A stretch of DNA of 43,056 nucleotides from UBA1424 sp041669225 (GCA_041669225.1 JBAYBO010000002.1:1-43056), one strand, 5' to 3'; positions 7,822-17,499 are shown, counted from the stretch's first letter. Numbers and translations are program-made. Notes: generated by a model not told the origin, from the letters alone.

Positions 7822-8910
7822 TTATTGATACTTAGAGGCTTTGATTTCGGCCAAAGTATCTTTATCAATTGCCTTAACGACTTCGGTTAAAAGTTTTACG
7901 GCTTCAAGATAGTCATCATAGTTAATCAGCGAGACATGACTATGAAAATAGCGGCATGGAATTGAAATTGTCATCGTGACGACACCATTATATTGTTTAT
8001 GTATCTCGCCCGAATCCGTTCCACCAGCTGTCATTAAATCAAACGTATATTTAATTCCTTTTTCTTTGGCTATCTTTTCGACAAAGTCGAATAAACCGCG
8101 ATGGGCGATGACGGAACCATCCATAATCGAAAGCGCGACACCAGCTCCAAGTTTGGTCGGATGACTTGGTGCGCCAGGAAGATCATAAGACATCGTCACG
8201 TCTAAAGCAAAAGCGACATCGGGTTTAACATGATATGCCGCAGTACGAGCACCTCTTAAACCAACTTCTTCCTGAACAGTACCGGCGGCAACGACTGTCG
8301 CCTTGTGATCAACGTCTTTTAAATTTTGAAGTACTTCGATGGCCACCGCTGCGCCTAAACGATCATCCCAAGCTTTGCCTAAGAGCGTTTTACCATCATT
8401 CATGACACGGAAAGGGGTATACGGAGTAATCATATCTCCAACGCGAATACCGAGCTTTTCGACATCGGCCTTTGAACCGACACCAATATCAATGTACATA
8501 TCTTTGATTTCCATGACTTTGTTACGCTGTTCGGGGGTCATGCCGTGCGGAGGTTGAGCTCCGACAACGCCAATGATCTTATGACCATCAGAAGCGGTAA
8601 TGCGAACTGTTTGAGCAAGGACGACGTGTCCCCACCATCCGCCGATTGGATGAAAGCGAATAAATCCGGAATCTTCAATGCGATGGACTAAGAAACCGAC
8701 TTCGTCGATATGACCTGAGAGCATGATGACCGGTTCGCCTTCTTTTCCATTCTTGTAAGCTAAAACTGAACCGAGATTATCATATTCAATCCGATCAGAA
8801 GAGCTTTCGACATGTTGTTTAAATAATTTGGCGGCGTCTTTTTCGCGTCCGGAGACACCTTCGACTTCGCTCATTTGCCGTAAAAACTGTAATCTTTCTT
8901 CCTGAGTCAT
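7822..8910 (-). CDS. M42 family metallo-aminopeptidase
   Basis: M42 peptidases are co-catalytic dinuclear metal aminopeptidases that form large tetrahedral dodecamers and trim peptides in the cytosol. The 362-residue protein has the expected ligands and catalytic residues in SGHIDEVGF (His, catalytic Asp), KAWDDRLGA (bridging Asp), TVQEEVGLRG (catalytic Glu and ligand Glu), LDVT (ligand Asp) and YFHSHVS (last His). Where many relatives read YIHSP, this one reads YFHSH. It lies 12 bases after the dUTPase gene and has a strong TAGGAGG site. A paralogue of identical length lies at 41575-42663. Substrate preference (glutamyl, leucyl or other) cannot be told from sequence. Confidence 0.94.
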   Translation of the reverse strand: MTQEERLQFLRQMSEVEGVSGREKDAAKLFKQHVESSSDRIEYDNLGSVLAYKNGKEGEPVIMLSGHIDEVGFLVHRIEDSGFIRFHPIGGWWGHVVLAQTVRITASDGHKIIGVVGAQPPHGMTPEQRNKVMEIKDMYIDIGVGSKADVEKLGIRVGDMITPYTPFRVMNDGKTLLGKAWDDRLGAAVAIEVLQNLKDVDHKATVVAAGTVQEEVGLRGARTAAYHVKPDVAFALDVTMSYDLPGAPSHPTKLGAGVALSIMDGSVIAHRGLFDFVEKIAKEKGIKYTFDLMTAGGTDSGEIHKQYNGVVTMTISIPCRYFHSHVSLINYDDYLEAVKLLTEVVKAIDKDTLAEIKASKYQ

Positions 8911-8922
8911 ATTTATTACCTC

Positions 8923-9420
8923 CTAGTAATTGTTATTTTGCCGTTGGTAGTTAACGTCGAGTTTGGCTTTATAAGCGTCAATAACTTCTTCGACGTCGAA
9001 ACCGAGGCTGGGAATAAGGTTTAAAAATAATTGATAAGCATTAGTATAGTGCGCAAGGTCATAGCTTTCAACAAGTTCGACTGTAGCTTGATAAAGAAGA
9101 TGAAATTGCCTAGTAAGAGACAACTCACTTTTTACGATTTCATAACTCGTCTTTTTGACATCCAATGGGATGCCTAAAGAGAGTAGAAAGTGCATGCCGT
9201 CGGCGTATTCATCAAGCAACACCGCCCGAGGTGAGGGTCCTTTATTAGACCAATACTTAAAGCATCTTGTTTCATTGGCGAGTTCGCCGATTTCGACAAT
9301 TAGTGCCATCAAGCGGTCATCTTTAGTTTTCTTATAAGATGTTTGATGATTGCTCGCTATACGAGCATCCAGCCCACTTTGGAGTTTATATAGTTCTTTT
9401 AATTCAATTGTGTTCTTCAT
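8923..9420 (-). CDS. Dimeric (all-alpha) dUTPase
   Basis: The protein resembles dUTPase_2, the all-alpha MazG-like dimeric dUTP diphosphatase of Firmicutes and their phages, which hydrolyses dUTP to dUMP and keeps uracil out of DNA. The metal-binding residues are visible in the pair EIGELANE (Glu43, Glu46, Glu50) and LDEYADGMHF (Glu71, Asp74). At 165 residues it has the usual length. Its ATG overlaps the TGA stop of glgP, so the two are translationally coupled, although the functions are unrelated. It is not the trimeric beta-type Dut. Confidence 0.88.
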   Translation of the reverse strand: MKNTIELKELYKLQSGLDARIASNHQTSYKKTKDDRLMALIVEIGELANETRCFKYWSNKGPSPRAVLLDEYADGMHFLLSLGIPLDVKKTSYEIVKSELSLTRQFHLLYQATVELVESYDLAHYTNAYQLFLNLIPSLGFDVEEVIDAYKAKLDVNYQRQNNNY

Positions 9421-11825
9421 ATTTTTAGCTTCTTTAAATGCCAGATGTCCTGGACATATTGTTCAATCGTTCGGTCGCTAGTAAAGAAACCTGAATTAGC
9501 AATGTTAATAATTTGTGTACGAGCAAAGTTGCGTCGATCAAGATAAAGTTTTTCCATCTTTTCTTGAGCTTCGACATAAGCGGCAAAATCCTTCAAAATG
9601 AAGTAAGAGTCATTCCGATGCATGATTTCATCGAAAATCATCTGATACTTCTCGTCTTTTCCAAACGTCCACGGACCATGAAATAACGAATCGATGACAT
9701 TTTTGACGCGCTCATCGGAATTGTAAATATCCCAAGGATTGTAATCACCACGTTCATAATGGCTTTCGACTTCTTCGGCCTTCAGTCAAAAAATAACGCA
9801 ATGATCAGGTCCGACTAAGTCAGCAATTTCAACATTCGCACCATCAAGCGTGCCAAGGGTAATCGCGCCGTTCATCATAAACTTCATATTGCCGGTGCCG
9901 CTTGCTTCTTTTCCGGCCGTCGAAATCTGTTCGCTAATTTCACTGGCCGGAATTATTTTTTCGGCCGAAGACACGCCGTAATTTTCAACAAAAACAACTT
10001 TGATAAATTTCGAGACGCGCGGATCGCGGTCAATAATGTCCGCCACCGCCAAAATCAATTCGATAATCTTTTTGGCATAATCATAACTTGGGGCGGCCTT
10101 TGCACCAAATATAAACGTTCTGGGAAAGATGCTAAATGAAGGATCTTCCTTTAAGCGCTGATAAAGATACATGATATGGAAAATATTCATTAACTGGCGT
10201 TTATAGGCGTGTAAACGTTTGATTTGCACATCAAAGATTGAATCGACATCCAAATCAATATTTTGTTTCTTCTTCATATATGAAGCAAAAGCTACTTTGT
10301 TATTGTTTTTAATTCGTAAAATCGCGTCTTGAACTTTCTTATCGTCCTTATATTGTTCGAAGTTCTTAATTAAACTAAAGTCCTTTTTCCAGCCATCACC
10401 GATTTTACTTGTGATTAAAGCGGACAGTTCAGGATTTGAATACATCAGCCAGCGACGATGGGTCACACCATTTGTCTTGTTATTAAACTTATGTGGATAT
10501 AATTCATAGAAATCACGAAAAGTGTCACGTTTTAAAATCTCAGTATGAAGTTTGGCGACCCCATTGACGGAATAGGAGGCGTGAATGGCCAAATTCGTCA
10601 TGTGAATTTGTCCGTCTTTAATAATTTGCATCGCGTACCGTTTGCCGTAATCGATGCTTTTCTCCGCCATTTCAATATTGAAACGACGGCTGATTTCTTC
10701 AATGATCATGAAACAGCGAGGCAAAAGTCTTTGAACATATTGAATTGGCCATTTTTCTAAGGCTTCAGCCATGACGGTATGGTTCGTATAAGCGAATGAT
10801 TTTTGTACCTGACGCCAGGCCTCGTCCCACTCGTATTCATATTCATCAATTAACAAGCGCATCATTTCCGGAATCGCCAAAATCGGATGTGTATCATTTA
10901 ATTGAAAGACGTGTTGATTGGCAAAATTGTCCAGGGTGCCAAAACGACGGAAGTGCCCACGCATCGCGCTTTGCAAGCCGGCGCTTACCAGGAAATATTG
11001 TTGTCTTAATCTCAAAATGCGTCCTTGTTCGGTCGAATCATCCGGATAAAGACCATGGCATAATTCCTTAAGAGTTATTAGATATTGTTCAAAGTCTTGA
11101 CTCTTCGGTAAATTTTCAAGACTTGGCTCAGCCGACCATAGACGAAGAGTGTTTGCCACGTTATTGCGATAGCCGACTAAGGAAACATCGTAAGGCATAG
11201 CCTTAACTGATACCGCATTAGCAGTTCTGATGCCAAACTGACCATTTTTCTTTAGATACGTTTCGGCATTGCCGTAAAACTTCACTTCGACAGCATGTTT
11301 AGGCTTTCTGACTTCGAAAACATAGCCATTAGAAAGCCAATGATCAGGCATTTCGATTTGTTTGTTGTTGCGAATAGCCTGACGAAAGAAGCCGTATTCG
11401 TAACGAATGCAGTTTCCGTGTCCGGCATAACCAAGTGAGGACAGAGAGTCCATAAAACAGGCGGCGAGGCGACCGAGACCACCATTGCCTAAACCGGCGT
11501 CATGCTCTTGGTCTTCTAATTCGCGAATATCGATACCAAAGTCTTTTAAACCTTGTTCGGCAATCTCATAAATGCCAAGATTCATCATATTGCTATGCAT
11601 TAATTTTCCAATCAGAAACTCCATTGAAAAATAAATGAGTTGCTTCTCTTTATTCTTTAAAACGTACTCGCGGGTTTGTCGCCAGTAATTACCAGCATAA
11701 TCGCGAACTAATTCTCCGAGTATGTCGTAGCGTTCGCTAATATGAGAGTCTTTGACATTCTTGCCATATTTTTCAGATAAACGTTTTGAAAATTCATCTT
11801 TAAATTCTGCTTTATTCTTAAACAT
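9417..11825 (-). pseudogene. glgP: Glycogen phosphorylase, interrupted by an in-frame TGA
   Basis: GlgP cleaves alpha-1,4 glucosyl units from glycogen to glucose-1-phosphate using pyridoxal phosphate. Read through, the gene encodes 802 codons, the normal length. Motifs are intact: GNGGLGRLAACF, FQLNDTHP, IKRLHAYKRQ, and the PLP site EASGTGNMKF with Lys648. Codon 680 is TGA (plus-strand tca at 9786-9788), where the family has Gly in IFGL; the following 122 codons (9417-9785) are in the same frame and clearly homologous (AEEVESHYERGDYNPWD, SFSSDRTI-like SGFFTSDRTIEQY). So this is a point substitution (GGA to TGA), not a frameshift. TGA is used as a stop elsewhere, including this gene's own end. 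The product may be a truncated 679-residue protein, a readthrough product, or the base may be a sequencing error. Confidence 0.9.
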
Positions 11826-11834
11826 ATTTCTCCT

Positions 11835-13688
11835 TTATTGTTTACTCTTGCGATATTTGAAAATCAGTGCTCCAAATGAAGCTATCTTTATTTTTATGTG
11901 ATGCGGGCGATTAAACGGACCAAATGGTTCGCTCGCAACTGGTAATCCATTATACTGGTTCGCGCCGCCATACACATCTTTATCGCTATTAAAAATTTCT
12001 TCGTAAATACCTTCTTCGTTAACGCCTAGTTCGAAATCACCAAAATAGTTAGGCGTCATATTATAGACAAAAACTAAACGTGAATCATCAACAAAGCGCT
12101 CAAAAGCATAGATTGATTGATCAGCGTTATCGGCCATTAGCCACAAGAAATGATTTGGGTTGTATTCCTGGATTTTCATGGCCTTTTCATATGTGTAAAT
12201 CAAATTCAAATCGCGAATTAAACGAGTAATTGAATCGTGCTTGGGGAAGGTTCGTAAATTCCATGGAAGTGATTTATTCTCGTTCCACTCGTCAAAAGAG
12301 GCGAGCTCGTTACCCATAAAATTGAGTTTTTTGCCAGGATGTCCAAATTGATAGGCATATAGATTACGAAGCAAGGCGAATTTTTGCTCATAGTCGCCCC
12401 AGAGTTTATTGATAATCGTCCCTTTGCCGTGAACGACTTCGTCGTGAGAAAGTGGAAGCAAGAAGTTTTCGCTAAAGAAATACGCCATCGAAAACGTCAA
12501 TTTGTTATGTTCATATTTCTTATAAATCGGGTCTTTAGAATAATATTTTAATGTGTCGTTCATCCATCCCAGATCCCATTTATAATCAAAACCGAGACCA
12601 CCGAATTCAATCGGTTTAGTCACACCTAAATAATCACTGCTGTCTTCGGCGATGATCATCAGACTTGAATGTTCACCGTGAAGCAAGGTGTTCAAACGTT
12701 TTAAAAACTCGACACCACCGCTATTTTCGCCTTTGCTTTTATTTCCGTCATAATAAATGACGTTACTGACAGCATCGATGCGCAAGCCATCAAAATGAAA
12801 ATAAGCGGCGAAGTAACTCATGGCGGAAATAAGAAAGGAACGAACCGGATCTTTTCCTAAATCAAAAAGGAGGCTACCCCACTGTGAATAACGATATTTT
12901 ATATCGGTGTATTCATATAAATAAGCCCCATCAAAATCCGCTAATGCGAATTCGTCTTTGGCGAAATGAACGGGGGCAAAATCAAGGATGACACCGATTC
13001 CGGCTTGATGCATGCGATCGACGAACGACATTAACTGCTTCGGATTTCCATAACGGGAATCAACCGAATAAAAACCAGTTCCCTGATAACCCCATGAGCC
13101 ATCAAAGGGATATTGAATAATCGGCATGATTTCGACATGGGTATATCCGAGTTCTTTAACATAAGGAATCAAATAGTCAGCAATTTCTTCATAACTCAGG
13201 TTGCGGTTATCGACCTTGCCCTTCCACGAACCAAGGTGTATTTCATATATTGACATCGGATCATCAAAACAACGCGTCCGGTTTTTCATGAATGAAGAAT
13301 CGTGCCAGATGAAGTTTTCGATATCGAAAAGACGCGAGCAAGTCGCGGGACGGTATTCACTATAAAAAGCAAAGGGATCGGCTTTATCAACATATTGTCC
13401 CTTCGCATTGCGAAAATGATATTTATATGATTCATATTCATTGAGGCTGGGAATAAAAATTTCCCATACTCCGACTAAATCGATTTTATTCATTTTGTGG
13501 GCAGCGACATCCCAGTTGTTAAACGATCCAACGACACTAACGTCTTCGGCTAAAGGAGCGTATAAGCGAAACATAACACCTTGTTGCTTTTTGCCTTTGA
13601 CTTCTAAAGCAAGAAAATGAGCTCCGAAATACTCGTAAGCTCTGGTAGTGTTTCCAATCAGGAAATCATGAAGTAATCCATAAGGCAT
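11835..13688 (-). CDS. glgB: 1,4-alpha-glucan branching enzyme
   Basis: GlgB (GH13) cuts alpha-1,4 chains and rejoins them as alpha-1,6 branches in glycogen. The 617-residue protein has a CBM48 early domain (GVMFRLYAPLAEDVSVVGSFNNW, about 37-58), the GH13 barrel with the nucleophile Asp in GLRIDAVSNV, the acid/base Glu in IIAEDSS and the transition-state Asp in LSHDEVVHGK, and a C-terminal beta domain ending near ALIFKYR. It precedes glgP by ten bases and has an AGGA ribosome site. glgC and glgA are not in the window, so the source of the linear glucan must lie elsewhere. Translation start MPYGLLHDF matches the family. Confidence 0.96.
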   Translation of the reverse strand: MPYGLLHDFLIGNTTRAYEYFGAHFLALEVKGKKQQGVMFRLYAPLAEDVSVVGSFNNWDVAAHKMNKIDLVGVWEIFIPSLNEYESYKYHFRNAKGQYVDKADPFAFYSEYRPATCSRLFDIENFIWHDSSFMKNRTRCFDDPMSIYEIHLGSWKGKVDNRNLSYEEIADYLIPYVKELGYTHVEIMPIIQYPFDGSWGYQGTGFYSVDSRYGNPKQLMSFVDRMHQAGIGVILDFAPVHFAKDEFALADFDGAYLYEYTDIKYRYSQWGSLLFDLGKDPVRSFLISAMSYFAAYFHFDGLRIDAVSNVIYYDGNKSKGENSGGVEFLKRLNTLLHGEHSSLMIIAEDSSDYLGVTKPIEFGGLGFDYKWDLGWMNDTLKYYSKDPIYKKYEHNKLTFSMAYFFSENFLLPLSHDEVVHGKGTIINKLWGDYEQKFALLRNLYAYQFGHPGKKLNFMGNELASFDEWNENKSLPWNLRTFPKHDSITRLIRDLNLIYTYEKAMKIQEYNPNHFLWLMADNADQSIYAFERFVDDSRLVFVYNMTPNYFGDFELGVNEEGIYEEIFNSDKDVYGGANQYNGLPVASEPFGPFNRPHHIKIKIASFGALIFKYRKSKQ

Positions 13689-13712
13689 GTTTTCGTCCTG
13701 CTTTCAAAGATA

Positions 13713-13741
13713 ATTATAAGGGCGCGCGAAGTCTTTAACAA
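13713..13741 (-). promoter_or_regulatory. Promoter of glgB-glgP-dut-M42
   Basis: TATAAT (13713-13718) and TTGTTA (13736-13741) are separated by 17 bp on the minus strand. It stands back-to-back with the ackA promoter in a 130-bp divergent spacer. Confidence 0.68.
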
Positions 13742-13763
13742 ATATGTTTTATCAAATATGCAA

Positions 13764-13792
13764 TTGAATTAATAATAACGTATGATTATAAT
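13764..13792 (+). promoter_or_regulatory. Promoter of ackA
   Basis: TTGAAT (13764-13769), 17 bp, TATAAT (13787-13792), followed by an AGAGG ribosome-binding region before the ATG. I see no classical cre (TGWAANCGNTNWCA) site in the spacer. Confidence 0.75.
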
Positions 13793-13818
13793 TGCGATGA
13801 TTGATAAGAGGTTAGTTC

Positions 13819-15012
13819 ATGGAAAAAATATTAGTAGTTAATGCCGGTAGTTCAAGTCTAAAATATAAACTTTACGAAATGCCGGAAGAAGAAGTTATTT
13901 GTTCGGGCATTGCCGAACGCATTGGTCACGATGATGCGATTTTTCGTCTCAAATTTAATGGCACTTCATTAAAAACAATTTTACCAATCAACGATCACAC
14001 TAAAGCCGTTGAATTGCTTTTAGATGCTTTAATCGTTCACAAAGTGATTAAAGATTTAAATGATATTAAAGCTGTCGGCCATCGCGTGGTGCAAGGCGGC
14101 AAATATTTCTCAAAAAGCGTTTTCTTCGATGATGATACGATTGACAAAGTCGAATCTTTAATCGAACTCGCTCCGCTTCATAACGGGCCGCATTTAATCG
14201 GTGTCCGGGCTTTTAAAAATGTTTTGCCTCACATTCCTAACGTCGCGACGTTTGACACGGCTTTTCATCGCAGTATGGCTGAAGTCGACTCTGTTTTTCC
14301 AATCCCTTATGAATTAACCCAAAAATATGACATTCGTCGCTATGGAGCACACGGAACTTCCCATCAATATCTTGATCAAGAAGGTCGTAAGTTTATCCCT
14401 GATGTCAAACACCCAAGAGTAATTACATGTCACATTGGCTCCGGGGCTTCAATCGCCGCCATCAAAGATGGAAAATGCGTGGCAACATCAATGGGTTTGA
14501 CTCCTTTAGGTGGAATTATGATGGGCACTCGCACTGGAGATATTGATCCCTCAGTTGTATACTATTTATGTAAAAAATTAAATAAAAATATTGATGAAGT
14601 TTATGAAATTTTGAATAAAAAATCTGGGCTGTTGGGCGTCTCAGGCGTTTCGAACGATTCCCGTGATGTTTTAAAGGCGATGGAAAACGGAAATGAACGC
14701 GCTGTTTTAGCTGATCAACTCTTCAACCGACGCATCGCCGATTACATTGGTCAGTACTTTGTCCGTCTCGGCGGAGCAGACTTAATCATTTTTTCAGCCG
14801 GCATCGGTGAAAACTCTGCTTACTTCCGCAAAAAAGTAATTGAAGAAATCGAGTCTGCTCTCGGCGTGAAAATCGATGAAACAATTAATGAAAACTCACG
14901 TGCTGTGTCCATTCTTCTCTCCACGCCTGAAAGTAAGATAAAAGTAGCTCTCATCCCTACGGATGAAGAGGTGATGATTGCTCGTGATACATATCATTTA
15001 ATTACGAAATAG
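13819..15012 (+). CDS. ackA: Acetate kinase
   Basis: AckA interconverts acetyl phosphate plus ADP and acetate plus ATP, the ATP-yielding end of acetate fermentation. The 397-residue protein has the ASKHA-fold motifs NAGSSSLKYKLYE (7-19), VGHRVVQGGKYF (about 86-97), FDTAFHRSM (about 145-153), YGAHGTSHQYL (about 175-185), CHIGSGASIAAI and MMGTRTGDIDPS (about 235-246), covering acetate-, nucleotide- and metal-binding sites. It has its own promoter and no pta neighbour, so phosphotransacetylase must be encoded elsewhere. Confidence 0.98.
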   Translation: MEKILVVNAGSSSLKYKLYEMPEEEVICSGIAERIGHDDAIFRLKFNGTSLKTILPINDHTKAVELLLDALIVHKVIKDLNDIKAVGHRVVQGGKYFSKSVFFDDDTIDKVESLIELAPLHNGPHLIGVRAFKNVLPHIPNVATFDTAFHRSMAEVDSVFPIPYELTQKYDIRRYGAHGTSHQYLDQEGRKFIPDVKHPRVITCHIGSGASIAAIKDGKCVATSMGLTPLGGIMMGTRTGDIDPSVVYYLCKKLNKNIDEVYEILNKKSGLLGVSGVSNDSRDVLKAMENGNERAVLADQLFNRRIADYIGQYFVRLGGADLIIFSAGIGENSAYFRKKVIEEIESALGVKIDETINENSRAVSILLSTPESKIKVALIPTDEEVMIARDTYHLITK

Positions 15013-15094
15013 CAGTTTAGTCTTATTACTTAGTAATACAAATGACATAAAACCGCTTTCATGATTATTATCATCCTCTTGATATCATTTATTG

Positions 15095-15123
15095 TTGACA
15101 AGTTGTTTTAACAAAACTACTAT
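15095..15123 (+). promoter_or_regulatory. Promoter of the lipoprotein gene
   Basis: A perfect TTGACA (15095-15100) is followed at 17 bp by TACTAT (15118-15123). TATAAA three bases further is an alternative -10. The start codon lies about 35 bases downstream with a strong AAAGGAG site. Confidence 0.68.
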
Positions 15124-15160
15124 AAAAACAATTTTAATTTACAACGAAAGGAGAATTGTA

Positions 15161-16375
15161 ATGAAATTTAAAAATTTACTACCAGTCACATTGCTTGCTG
15201 TTTTTGCTCTTGCGGCCTGTGGACCGACCGACACTTCTAGTGCAGGCGGATCGACCGACGCTTCTAGTGCAGACGATAGTTCAAGTAATCCTTCTTCAGA
15301 AGAAGAAGTACCTAATCTAGGTGATTTCGTTGACGGACTTGCCGTTGGTGAAGTTGCCGAACCTCTCGCCGCGATCGAGGAAATCGCTGGTTTACTTCCA
15401 GCCGCTGACGGATTAGTCAATCGTGCCGTTCAAGAATTCCGCGATTATTGGTCAACTGGGATGTCTGACCCCGCAAACGATGACTTTGCCTATGAAGATT
15501 ATGCCGTTTATGATGTCAAACGTTATGACAACGATGTTTTATCTGTCGAGCTTGATTATCAAAGGATGGCACCAGAATATGATCCCCTAACACAGTCTTA
15601 TGGGGCATGGCCGGCAGAATTCTCGCCATACTACACTGCCGAAGCTTATCTTTTTGAGGATGCCAGCAATCTCAATTACGTCTATGAAGAAGACGGAGAC
15701 CCAGATAATCCTTACAGCTTTGCTGTTTCAACCGCCAAAGATAGCGAACTTCTCGAAGGCTATCTAAATACAATCGGTTCTTCAAGCGATATTCTTTATG
15801 GTCTTGCTTTAGCTGATGAGGCTTATAGTTACTACTTACCATCATTTGCCGCGGACGGATTTAACTATGTTGCGACTTCCGCTTCTGTTGAAAAAGTTGC
15901 CGCTGATGGTGAAGTTCCGGCCCACGCCGTCGTTAGCTATAACACTCACCTTGGTTACTACCTCTCCGCTGAATTAGCTTGGGGGTCTAGCTATGCAGGT
16001 ATCTTTGTCGAACGTTATTACAACTGGGGCGTTGATTTCATTATCGCCGACGGTTTTGTTCAATACGCCTATCTTGACGTTGGCTCAATGATGCAAGCCG
16101 AATATGTTGATTCTTCCGCTGCTCCTGTCACGCCAGTCGTAGCAGAATCACCTTGGTTAACCAATGAAGAATGGGCTACCTATGTTACCGACGTTGCAAC
16201 CGTTGCTTTAGATGTAGTTGGTTATGGAAGTTACTACACCTTCTACGAAACAGAATATTCTGATGTTTCGAACGGTGAATTCGCTGCCGCCAACTTACCT
16301 GTAATTGCTAACTATCGTGAAGGCGATTTGAGTGACGCTGGTTTGTGGATTAACATCGATCCTTTCCTTGCTTAA
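15161..16375 (+). CDS. Orphan acidic lipoprotein
   Basis: I do not recognise a family. The start at 15161 (not an upstream in-frame ATG at 15092, which lies before the promoter -10) has AAAGGAG at a good distance and gives 404 residues. The N-terminus is a lipoprotein signal: MKFKN, a hydrophobic stretch, then the lipobox LAAC with Cys20 as the lipidation site, so the protein should be anchored on the outer face of the membrane. A Ser/Thr/Asp/Glu-rich linker follows, containing a 9-residue tandem duplication (GPTDTSSAG / GSTDASSAD). The rest is acidic and Tyr-rich, with no Cys and no motif I can name. It is monocistronic: own promoter and a strong terminator. A surface or substrate-binding role is inference only. 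Confidence 0.85.
   Translation: MKFKNLLPVTLLAVFALAACGPTDTSSAGGSTDASSADDSSSNPSSEEEVPNLGDFVDGLAVGEVAEPLAAIEEIAGLLPAADGLVNRAVQEFRDYWSTGMSDPANDDFAYEDYAVYDVKRYDNDVLSVELDYQRMAPEYDPLTQSYGAWPAEFSPYYTAEAYLFEDASNLNYVYEEDGDPDNPYSFAVSTAKDSELLEGYLNTIGSSSDILYGLALADEAYSYYLPSFAADGFNYVATSASVEKVAADGEVPAHAVVSYNTHLGYYLSAELAWGSSYAGIFVERYYNWGVDFIIADGFVQYAYLDVGSMMQAEYVDSSAAPVTPVVAESPWLTNEEWATYVTDVATVALDVVGYGSYYTFYETEYSDVSNGEFAAANLPVIANYREGDLSDAGLWINIDPFLA
15221..15274 (+). repeat. 27-bp tandem duplication in the lipoprotein linker
   Basis: Units 15221-15247 and 15248-15274 match at 24 of 27 bases and encode nine residues each, directly after the lipidated Cys. Such in-frame linker repeats can change copy number by slippage. 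Confidence 0.85.
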
Positions 16376-16398
16376 TCGAAAAACTCATCAAAAAAAAT

Positions 16399-16427
16399 AA
16401 AAGCGATTCGCAAGAGTCGCTTTTTTT
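16399..16427 (+). terminator. Intrinsic terminator of the lipoprotein gene
   Basis: AAAAGCGATTC and GAGTCGCTTTT form an 11-bp stem (one T-G pair) closed by a GCAA tetraloop and followed by a run of seven T. Confidence 0.92.
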
Positions 16428-16497
16428 CTTGCGCTTTTCTTTTATAAACAGCACTTATCATTTACTATATAGACGTACATATTAAAGGAGAAAATAT

Positions 16498-17499
16498 ATG
16501 CCATCAAAAATTGATGCGATTATTTTAGAAGAAGCTAAAGCTTATAAAAAAGAACACAATCGCATAATCAAAAACATTATTAAGTTCGACCGTATCGCTA
16601 TCTTCCGTCACATCATGCCGGATTTTGACGCGATGGGCACCCAAATGGGACTTTACACTTGGATTAAAGACAATTTTCCAAATAAAGAAATTCGCTTTTT
16701 AGGTGATAATCATGTCACTTTTACGCCCAGACTATTCCCGGAAACCGAAAGGTTAAATGATGATTGGTTCAAAGAACCATTCTTAGCAATCATTATCGAT
16801 ACCGCTAACACATCCCGCATTGCGGATCCCCGCTGGAAAAGAGCTAAATACAAAATCAAAATTGACCATCACCCTGATGTTGAAGATTTCGGTAAGACAA
16901 GCATCGTTAATACTTCGATGGCGGCCGCCAGCGAAGTCGTCGTTAACATGCTGTTGTCAGTCAAGGGCGACTACGTTATGAGTAAACAAGCCGCTTCTTA
17001 TTTCTATATTGCATTAGCTGGTGATTCGGGACGTTTCCAATATAATTCTACGACCCCTCATACTTTCGCCATCGCTAAAGAGTTATTAAAAACCGGTTTT
17101 GTCTTAAGTGACATCTATAAAAAGATGTATTTTAAAAAGATTGAAGATCTCCGTGTCACCGCTTATGTCCTTAACAACTTCCGTGTCAGTGAGCACGGAG
17201 TCGCTTACTATGTCTTAAGTGACGCCATTCAAAAGGAACTTAGCATCACGAGCGAAAGAGGCAAGGAAAACGTTAATATCTTTTCAAATATTGATGGGAT
17301 TAATGTCTGGTGCTCGATTACTGAAGATGCAAAAGATAATTGCTATCGCGTCTCAATCCGCAGTAAGGAAAGATCAATTAACCAAGTCGCTGCTAAATAC
17401 GAAGGCGGAGGTCACGCCCAAGCTTCAGGGGCCAAACTTCAGAGTCTCGATGTCTTAGAGGCGTTTATTAAAGATCTCGATGATTTATTTGTTGAATAA
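16498..17499 (+). CDS. nrnA: DHH/DHHA1 phosphoesterase (NrnA-like nanoRNase / pAp phosphatase)
   Basis: NrnA-type enzymes degrade 2-5-nt RNAs and can dephosphorylate 3'-phosphoadenosine 5'-phosphate. The 333-residue protein shows all DHH-family motifs: I, RHIMPDFDAMGTQ (about 37-49); II, IIIDTAN (about 98-104); III, IDHHPD (about 122-127); IV, AGDSGRFQYN (about 175-184); and the C-terminal DHHA1 substrate motif GGGHAQASGA (about 301-310). Motif I has PDFD as in the family. The gene has an AAAGGAG site and its own terminator; it precedes dnaE, as the nrnA homologue does in Bacillus. A c-di-AMP phosphodiesterase (GdpP/DhhP type) is the main alternative, but GdpP membrane/PAS domains are absent. 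Confidence 0.9.
   Translation: MPSKIDAIILEEAKAYKKEHNRIIKNIIKFDRIAIFRHIMPDFDAMGTQMGLYTWIKDNFPNKEIRFLGDNHVTFTPRLFPETERLNDDWFKEPFLAIIIDTANTSRIADPRWKRAKYKIKIDHHPDVEDFGKTSIVNTSMAAASEVVVNMLLSVKGDYVMSKQAASYFYIALAGDSGRFQYNSTTPHTFAIAKELLKTGFVLSDIYKKMYFKKIEDLRVTAYVLNNFRVSEHGVAYYVLSDAIQKELSITSERGKENVNIFSNIDGINVWCSITEDAKDNCYRVSIRSKERSINQVAAKYEGGGHAQASGAKLQSLDVLEAFIKDLDDLFVE

Noticed and set aside
9642..9788. Frameshift in glgP
   Set aside because: The C-terminal part is in the same frame as the N-terminal part; 48 homologous codons lie between the TGA and the next ATG. Only one base differs from the expected codon.
9417..11825. TGA read as Trp or Gly (alternative genetic code) to explain the glgP interruption
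   Set aside because: TGA ends the metallopeptidase, glgP, glk and iscS genes at the expected protein ends, and Trp is encoded by TGG throughout. A genome-wide recoding is therefore unlikely.
15024..15038. Hairpin TATTAC/GTAATA after ackA as a terminator
   Set aside because: Only six A/T-rich pairs and no T-tract follow it. No convincing ackA terminator was found.
15092..15160. Longer start for the lipoprotein (ATG at 15092)
   Set aside because: It lies upstream of the promoter -10, has no ribosome site, and would bury the signal peptide.
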